Source: JABFRJ01 sp031374735
Lineage (GTDB): Bacteria > Pseudomonadota > Alphaproteobacteria > Rhizobiales > Hyphomicrobiaceae
Length of the DNA stretch: 64,000 bases
Direction of reading: 5' to 3'
Assembly (NCBI GenBank): GCA_031374735.1
Contig: JANMGQ010000201.1
Coordinates: forward strand, 1 to 64,000
The number at the start of each line of letters is the position of its first letter. Position 1 is the stretch's first letter. The notes under the pieces were generated by a model. It ran no database searches, was not told the DNA's origin, and saw only the letters and a program-made list of their open reading frames with translations. Of this stretch, positions 59,180 through 64,000 are shown piece by piece. The position numbers and the translations under genes are program-made.

Positions 59180-59752
59180 ATGCTTGTGGCATATGCGCGT
59201 TGCTCGACCGCCGACCAGTCGCCGCAACTCCAGCTCGACGCCTTGAAAGTCGCCGGCTGCGAGAAGACCTTCGTCGAGACCGCCAGCGGCGCCCAGCGCG
59301 ACCGTCCCGAACTGGCCAAGGCGCTGGAGTTCGCCCGCGAAGGCGACACGCTGGTGGTCTGGAAGCTCGACCGGCTGGCGCGCAGCCTGCCTCATTTGAT
59401 CACGACCGTCGCCGATCTCGAAGCGCGACGGATCGGTTTCCGCACGCTCACCGAGGCGATCGACACGACCACGGCCTCCGGGAAGCTCGTGTTCCACATC
59501 ATGGGCGCGCTGGCCGAGTTCGAACGGTCACTGATCCGGGAGCGCACGGTGGCCGGCCTCGCTGCGGCACGCGCGCAAGGTAAGGTCGGCGGACGCCCAC
59601 CCCGCATGAAGCCGGACGATATCAAGGCCGCCCGCGCCTTGCTAGCCGATCCCGAGATCACCGTCGAGGAAGTCGCCAAGCGCCTCGGTGTCGGCGCCTC
59701 GACGCTTTACCGCCACCTCCCCAAGGCCCGCGGCAACGCGCTGGGTGGGTGA
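59180..59752 (+). CDS. serine resolvase/invertase (Tn3 TnpR type)
   Basis: 190 residues. The catalytic serine is in VAYARCSTADQS (Ser9), with KLDRLARSLPHLI and the helix-E region GKLVFHIMGALAEFERSLIR, then a C-terminal helix-turn-helix VEEVAKRLGVGASTLYRHL. Length and design fit resolvases that reduce cointegrates of Tn3-type transposons. No full transposase gene is next to it, so it may be left over from a decayed Tn3 element, or serve as an independent dimer-resolving enzyme. Confidence 0.9.
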   Translation: MLVAYARCSTADQSPQLQLDALKVAGCEKTFVETASGAQRDRPELAKALEFAREGDTLVVWKLDRLARSLPHLITTVADLEARRIGFRTLTEAIDTTTASGKLVFHIMGALAEFERSLIRERTVAGLAAARAQGKVGGRPPRMKPDDIKAARALLADPEITVEEVAKRLGVGASTLYRHLPKARGNALGG

Positions 59753-59795
59753 TTTTTCCCTTCGGACCTTCGCCGGGGCCAACCGAAATTCGAAC

Positions 59796-59886
59796 GGGGT
59801 ACCAGGGAAACGGCGTTTCAACCGGGACGCGGGATAGGCTCCCCCGTATGCCCCAAACCCTAATGCCGAGTTGTGTGAGCAAGCTC
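59796..59886 (+). repeat. imperfect direct repeat, left copy
   Basis: This 91-bp block begins GGGGTACC, contains GGGATAGGCTCCCCCGTATG and ends GAGCAAGCTC. A similar block with the same order of motifs occurs at 60415-60510. It starts 44 bp after the resolvase stop. GGGG starts are typical of Tn3-family ends. Confidence 0.6.
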
Positions 59887-60414
59887 CGATGCATTCTGCT
59901 CACCGTGCGCGCCGCTAAATTCAGCCAGAGGCGGAAAATCCGCCGCTGGCAAAACAGCTCAGGCAGAGAGCGAGCCCGCAATCACCGGCTGGTAAGGGTT
60001 GAATAGCGTCGAGCCGGCATTGATCGAAGTCGCCAGAGGCGGATTTCCCGACTCTGGTGACAGCGATCCGTGTAGGCCGCCCAGACCGCCTCGCCCTCAT
60101 ACTGGCGGCAAGACTGAGCTGCGTTGCGGCCAAGTGTGAGAAGCTGATCATTACGCGCTTTACGATGGCAGATGCTGGCCCGTACGATCCGCCCAGCGCG
60201 GTCCCATCGCCTCCGCAACGTCGTCGACGAAGTCCGCAATGCCGGCAGCAGCGTGTCGCGCATCGCCGCGGCGTCTCCGCGTGCTGCTTGTCAGCGTCGA
60301 TCGCCGCGCCCAGCAAGCGCGGCAACTCCCGCTGAGCAACGATGCACTCGGTCTTGCTGGATGAGGGGACCACATGTGTTTCGATGCCGCCGCGGAGCTT
60401 GATTGCATGCGCTC
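59887..60414. other. 530-bp stretch between direct repeats, possibly decayed coding DNA
   Basis: Several minus-strand frames have runs that read like protein (for example GIETHVVPSSSKTECIVAQR in one frame and IADFVDDVAEAMGPRW in another), but they change frame and lack starts. It may be a decayed gene of a transposon. No family is recognised. Confidence 0.35.
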
Positions 60415-60510
60415 GGGGCCACCCCCCAAAACGCCGCTCGAAACGAGCCCCGATATAGGCTCTCCGAAATGCGCCATACCCCAATGCGACAGTGTTGCTC
60501 GAGCAAGCTC
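60415..60510 (+). repeat. imperfect direct repeat, right copy
   Basis: This 96-bp block begins GGGGCCACC, has ATATAGGCTCTCCGAAATG and CCCCAATGCG, and ends GAGCAAGCTC. It matches the block at 59796 with scattered changes and a few indels. It ends 42 bp before the nitronate monooxygenase gene, whose promoter it may contain. Confidence 0.6.
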
Positions 60511-60552
60511 TGGGGTGCGATGGTTCCTTGTCGAACTTCAAGGGAGTGCAGC

Positions 60553-61524
60553 ATGCTGAAAACGCGCGTAACTGCCATCCTTGGCATCGACGTCCCGATC
60601 ATCATGGCGCCGATGGGCCGTTCAGCCGAACCGACGTTGGTGATGGCCGTATCTGAAGCCGGCGGTCTCGGAACGCTCGCGGCCATGGCCGCCGAGGCGG
60701 ACGCGCTCAAGGACAAGATCGCGTTGGTCCGCGCTGGCACGTCGAAACCGTTCGGTGTTGGGTTCATCACGCATCTGCTCGGCCCGCGCCCTCGGCACTT
60801 CGACGTCATGATGGACGCGCGCGTGCCCGTGGTGACGCTCTCATTCGGCGATCCGTCGCCGTGGATTCCCACGGTCCGATCATCCGGGGCAAAGGTGGTC
60901 TGCCAAGTTCAGTCATTCGACTTGGCCAAACGCGCGGTCGACGCAGGCGCGGACGTTGTTTGCATCCAAGGCAATGAAGCTGGTGGCCATACCGGACGAG
61001 AGAACCTGCTCCCATTCCTGGTCCAAGCGGTCACGGCCTTCCCGCAAGTGCCCATCATCGCTTCCGGCGGAATATCCTGTCCGCGCAGTTTCGCCGCTAT
61101 TCTTGCCGCCGGCGCCGAGGGCGCATGGATCGGCACTGCGTTTCTCGCCGCCAAAGAAGCTGTCGCTGTGCGACCGGTCACTCGCAACGCCATCATCGAA
61201 TCCAATGGCCGGGACACCGTCTTCAGCCCAGCGACCGACTACGTGATGGACCATGGAATGAAGCGGCAGGGATGGCCCGAGACGGTGGCGGTGCGGCACC
61301 GTTCGAACGAAATCACCGACACGTGGGCTGGACGCGAGGGCGAGCTGGCCAACAAATCTGATGCGCTTGACGCCTACTACAAGCGGATGACGGACAACGA
61401 TCCGGCCGTCGCCATGGTTTACTATGGCCAGGGTGCCGGGATGATCGCAGAGGTGATGAGCGCCAAGGAGATCGTCGACGCTCTGGTGCTCGGCGCGATG
61501 TCGCGATTGCGGAGTTTTTCGTAG
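60553..61524 (+). CDS. nitronate monooxygenase-like flavoprotein
   Basis: 323 residues from ATG 60553. A TIM-barrel FMN enzyme of the 2-nitropropane dioxygenase family: VPIIMAPMGRSAEPTLVMAV, GGLGTLAA, the QGNEAGGHTGRENLLPFL active-site loop with His, and IIASGGISCPRSFAAILAAG for phosphate binding of FMN. It would oxidise nitronates such as propionate 3-nitronate with oxygen, or act as a related reductase. It stands alone in the accessory region. Confidence 0.9.
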   Translation: MLKTRVTAILGIDVPIIMAPMGRSAEPTLVMAVSEAGGLGTLAAMAAEADALKDKIALVRAGTSKPFGVGFITHLLGPRPRHFDVMMDARVPVVTLSFGDPSPWIPTVRSSGAKVVCQVQSFDLAKRAVDAGADVVCIQGNEAGGHTGRENLLPFLVQAVTAFPQVPIIASGGISCPRSFAAILAAGAEGAWIGTAFLAAKEAVAVRPVTRNAIIESNGRDTVFSPATDYVMDHGMKRQGWPETVAVRHRSNEITDTWAGREGELANKSDALDAYYKRMTDNDPAVAMVYYGQGAGMIAEVMSAKEIVDALVLGAMSRLRSFS

Positions 61525-61535
61525 TAAGTCGAGGC

Positions 61536-62048
61536 CTAGGCAACCCCGCGCGTCCGCCCTGTCACCATCACGCCATCCGTCACGCTGTAGCCGTAGCCCC
61601 AGCTCCATGTGGCGCCGTAGCCCGGGTCTGATCCCCATTTCTCCGGGGCGTTCTTGCCTTGGTGGCCAGACCGCGACACCCACTTGTGGCCGCTGTCCTG
61701 TTTGAAACGGCCCGACTGTATCGGCACAATCGAGACGACCTCATAGCCGTCAGCAGCCAGTTGCTCGCACAGTGCCGCCGTCTTCTTGGCGAGATCATCG
61801 AGATCGACGCGCGTTTCGGATCGACCGGCCAGGATTGTTTCCTCCACGGTTTCAAAAACCGGCTTTTCAACTTCGACCTCGGACTTGAACAACACGCCCT
61901 TCGTTTTTTTGACCCGCTCGGTGCCGATCTGTCGCGTCACCTTGCGCGTCTCATGACGCGGTTCCATCTCGGCCCAAGCGTAGACGGTCACCAAAGCGGG
62001 CCGCGCCGTCGCGCCCGACAGCGTCGCCGTCGTTTGAGCTTCCGTCAT
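61536..62048 (-). CDS. unknown protein in the island
   Basis: 170 residues from ATG 62048. It has a basic, beta-rich middle (RHETRKVTRQIGTERVKKTK, VEVEKPVFETVEETILAGRS) and a C-terminal Gly/Trp/Tyr-rich end (GATWSWGYGYSVTDGVMVTG). The centre resembles small nucleic-acid- or surface-associated proteins, but no family is recognised. It is convergent with the nitronate monooxygenase gene. Confidence 0.55.
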   Translation of the reverse strand: MTEAQTTATLSGATARPALVTVYAWAEMEPRHETRKVTRQIGTERVKKTKGVLFKSEVEVEKPVFETVEETILAGRSETRVDLDDLAKKTAALCEQLAADGYEVVSIVPIQSGRFKQDSGHKWVSRSGHQGKNAPEKWGSDPGYGATWSWGYGYSVTDGVMVTGRTRGVA

Positions 62049-62221
62049 GATCACTCAATGCCCCCAACGCTCAGTCTGCCCTGTTGCGGCTCACGAAACT
62101 GTCGTAACGATCGCCCCGCCTCCAAGCAGATTGGCATAAAATCTGCCACAAAGCAGAGTTCGTCAAGCCTGCTCTGCCATCGGCTCATGGCGCCTTACTG
62201 TGACGACGGCCATGCAAGTGC

Positions 62222-62563
62222 ATGGCTGATTTGAAGGAACGAATTGCTGCGACCATCCGCTCCCGCCGCAAAGTCCGCGGCATGAGCCAGGAAAAACTTG
62301 TCGAGAAGATCGGCATCAATGTCGAAAGTCTGTCCTCCATTGAGCGTGGCGCAAATCTGCCGTCGATCCCGACCCTCGTAAAACTTGCGGAGGCGCTGGA
62401 ATTCGATGTTGCAAAGCTGCTGACGCCGCGCAAGTCAAAGGTCAGTCAGGATCGCGCGCGCCTCGAAGCCGAAGTTGTCGCCATCGTTGAGACGATGCCG
62501 GAGCCCGTGCTGTTGGAACTGCGTGACATCGCCCTGGTGCTGGTCAAACGTGGGAAGCGCTGA
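62222..62563 (+). CDS. XRE-family regulator
   Basis: 113 residues, ATG start. The helix-turn-helix KVRGMSQEKLVEKIGINVES with SLSSIERGANLPSIPTLVKL is a standard Cro/C1 type, followed by a helical tail. It precedes the PD-(D/E)XK protein gene by about 95 bp on the same strand and may control it. Confidence 0.85.
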   Translation: MADLKERIAATIRSRRKVRGMSQEKLVEKIGINVESLSSIERGANLPSIPTLVKLAEALEFDVAKLLTPRKSKVSQDRARLEAEVVAIVETMPEPVLLELRDIALVLVKRGKR

Positions 62564-62657
62564 GCTTCCATTGCCAGAATTGATTTCGTGCCACACTATG
62601 CGTCGCTCGTGTTCGATTGCACATTGAGCTGATCAAGATGAATTGAGAATTGAGCAC

Positions 62658-63818
62658 ATGAGCGACGGCATTTTCATCATGCACGATGGCAAGATGGTCG
62701 AGTTAACCCGCACGCCATTTGCAACGGAAGCCGATTTTCAGAAGCTGCTTGCTGAGCACCCAAACCTCATAGCTGGTCGTCAGATCGACGCAGACGAGCC
62801 GAGGCGCTGGCTCCTCGTTCGCCGAGAAATGTCGATTCCTGGCGACGAGGCCGGCGGCGGTCGTTGGTCACTGGATCACTTGTTAATCGACCAGGATGGC
62901 ATACCTACGCTTGTCGAGGTGAAGAAGGCTGCGAATACGGAGACACGTCGGATCGTCGTTGCGCAAGCGTTGGACTATGCAGCGAACGCCGTGCTGTACT
63001 GGCCACCTGACCGCATTAGCTTCGAGTTCGAGGAACGCTGCCGCCGCGACGGCGAGGATCATGAGGCGCTCCTGCGGGAACATCTTGGTCCAGAGACAGG
63101 CGCTCAAGATTTCTGGCAGAAGGTAAAAACGAATCTGCAAGCCCGACGAATCCGCATTCTAATTGTGGCAGATCAAATCCCATCAGAACTCCGCCGGATT
63201 GTTGAGTTCCTCAATGCCCAGATGGACCCAGCTGAAATTCTGGCCGTCGAGGTTGGACAATTTACCCACGGAGACCTTAAGGCCCACGTACCGCGCGTGT
63301 TTGGCCATGTCGCCAAAGGCATTGCGCGACAGGAGTCAGCCGGGCGCCAAAGCAAGGCATGGAATGAGCCTTCGTTTTTTGACGCTGTCGAATCAACCGG
63401 ATTACCGGGACTCCGAGAAAAACTCGCAGCGATCCTCGGATGGGCAAAAACCAACTGCATCGTTACTTGGGGACAGGGCGCCGAGCGCGGCTCCTTCAGA
63501 ACTGCGCCCAAGTCGGGCGGAGGCAATGTCGCATTCTTCGAAAGCAATGGGGTCGCCTACATCAATATGTCGGCACTGGACCGTTTGAACGCTTTCGCGC
63601 CGTGGGGTGATCGGAACGCGTTCGCTGAAGCTGCCATCGCCGCCCTTGGAGGCGAGGTTACGAAGGCCAAGGCTGCCAAGGCGTGGCTGAGTTTCCGCGT
63701 CTCTGAAATACCCGAAACGCGCATGCCCAAGCTTACCGAGTTCTTGGACCAAATTGTTACCAACGTAACGACGCCGCTGCGACCAGTTGCCTTCCCTATT
63801 TCTTCAAATCCGTCATGA
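62658..63818 (+). CDS. PD-(D/E)XK nuclease-like protein
   Basis: 386 residues from ATG 62658. Near residues 71-106 the order SLDHLLIDQDGIPTLVEVKK, then RRIVVAQALDYAAN gives D73, E87-V-K89 and Q103, the catalytic layout of restriction-type nucleases. The rest (LQARRIRILIVADQIPSELR; SGGGNVAFFESNGVAYINMS) is unassigned. Such stand-alone nucleases are common in defence islands. It is convergent with a UvrD-type helicase gene, overlapping its last 23 bp. Confidence 0.7.
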   Translation: MSDGIFIMHDGKMVELTRTPFATEADFQKLLAEHPNLIAGRQIDADEPRRWLLVRREMSIPGDEAGGGRWSLDHLLIDQDGIPTLVEVKKAANTETRRIVVAQALDYAANAVLYWPPDRISFEFEERCRRDGEDHEALLREHLGPETGAQDFWQKVKTNLQARRIRILIVADQIPSELRRIVEFLNAQMDPAEILAVEVGQFTHGDLKAHVPRVFGHVAKGIARQESAGRQSKAWNEPSFFDAVESTGLPGLREKLAAILGWAKTNCIVTWGQGAERGSFRTAPKSGGGNVAFFESNGVAYINMSALDRLNAFAPWGDRNAFAEAAIAALGGEVTKAKAAKAWLSFRVSEIPETRMPKLTEFLDQIVTNVTTPLRPVAFPISSNPS

Positions 63819-64000
63819 ACTCCGAACCCGGCTTCACGCCGCTGATCAACAGGCGGTCTCGTGCCCGGGTGCAGGCGACGTAAAACAGTTGCCGCTCGGT
63901 CTCGAAGACATCGTCCAACTCGTGCTCATCGGCGACGGCTTGGAGCCGCTCGCGGAGCGGCAGCATGCCATCATCGCACGCAATGACGGCAACCGCCTTG
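63796..64000 (-). CDS. UvrD/Rep-type helicase, C-terminal end (cut by window edge)
   Basis: The 67 visible residues end ...VIACDDGMLPLRERLQ, FETERQLFYVACTRARDRLL and ISGVKPGSEFMTDLKK. RQLFYVACTRARDRLLIS is motif VI of superfamily 1A helicases. The N-terminal part with the ATPase motifs is outside the window. It overlaps the end of the nuclease-like gene on the other strand by 23 bp. Confidence 0.85.
   Translation of the reverse strand, partial: KAVAVIACDDGMLPLRERLQAVADEHELDDVFETERQLFYVACTRARDRLLISGVKPGSEFMTDLKK

Overview
The window looks like chromosomal DNA from a GC-rich alphaproteobacterium, probably of the order Hyphomicrobiales (rhizobia-like). The signs are an alphaproteobacterial-type initiator tRNA, Bug/TctC binding proteins, Liv-type ABC transporters, a class I PHA synthase, and a small IIFPGVRYERH-type protein that I associate with rhizobia. 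The genus cannot be read from the sequence. About 47 kb on the left is metabolic. The right 16 kb is an accessory island.

Left part. Positions 394-8681 hold one minus-strand operon with a Liv-type ABC importer (livG, livF, binding protein, livH, livM) followed by an acyl-CoA dehydrogenase, a zinc-independent MDR oxidoreductase and an acyl-CoA ligase. It looks like an uptake and CoA-dependent degradation unit for an organic acid, with a divergent LysR regulator. Positions 10273-14945 carry three unusual envelope genes: a large membrane protein, an unknown protein and a Wza-like OPX lipoprotein. Next come a HAD phosphatase, an orphan TctC protein, an NTF2-like/AraC pair that both seem to lack their N-termini, a metzincin-like protease, an isolated atpC with a strong terminator, and two near-duplicate oligopeptidase B genes that flank a coiled-coil gene and a decayed Phd/PIN toxin-antitoxin pair.

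Middle part. A glycine cleavage operon in the order gcvH-gcvP-ACT regulator-gcvT (30657 to 25605, minus strand) directly abuts an aerobic benzoyl-CoA (box) cluster at 30781-46692. The box cluster has boxA, boxB, boxC, boxR, benzoate-CoA ligase, a Zn alcohol dehydrogenase, a PHA synthase and a TctABC importer with a GntR regulator. Between boxA and gcvH lies the C-terminal tail of an L-serine dehydratase gene, which marks the seam between the two clusters. Between the box genes sit hicAB, a VapD-like protein and two free-standing EF-Tu-domain-like proteins. No boxD-type aldehyde dehydrogenase is present, and an alpha/beta hydrolase is broken by a 1-base deletion in an A run.

Right part. After a glutathione transferase gene cut by an ISAzo13-type transposase remnant comes an initiator tRNA-Met. 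The 3' half of this tRNA is read antisense by the end of a large serine recombinase gene, so an integrative element begins here. It carries a very large protein with family A polymerase-like motifs, repressor-like XRE proteins, several unknown genes, a Tn3-type resolvase with a res-like site, an imperfect 90-bp direct repeat, a nitronate monooxygenase, a PD-(D/E)XK nuclease-like protein and the end of a UvrD-like helicase gene. No second attachment site was found by eye, so the element may continue past the right edge.
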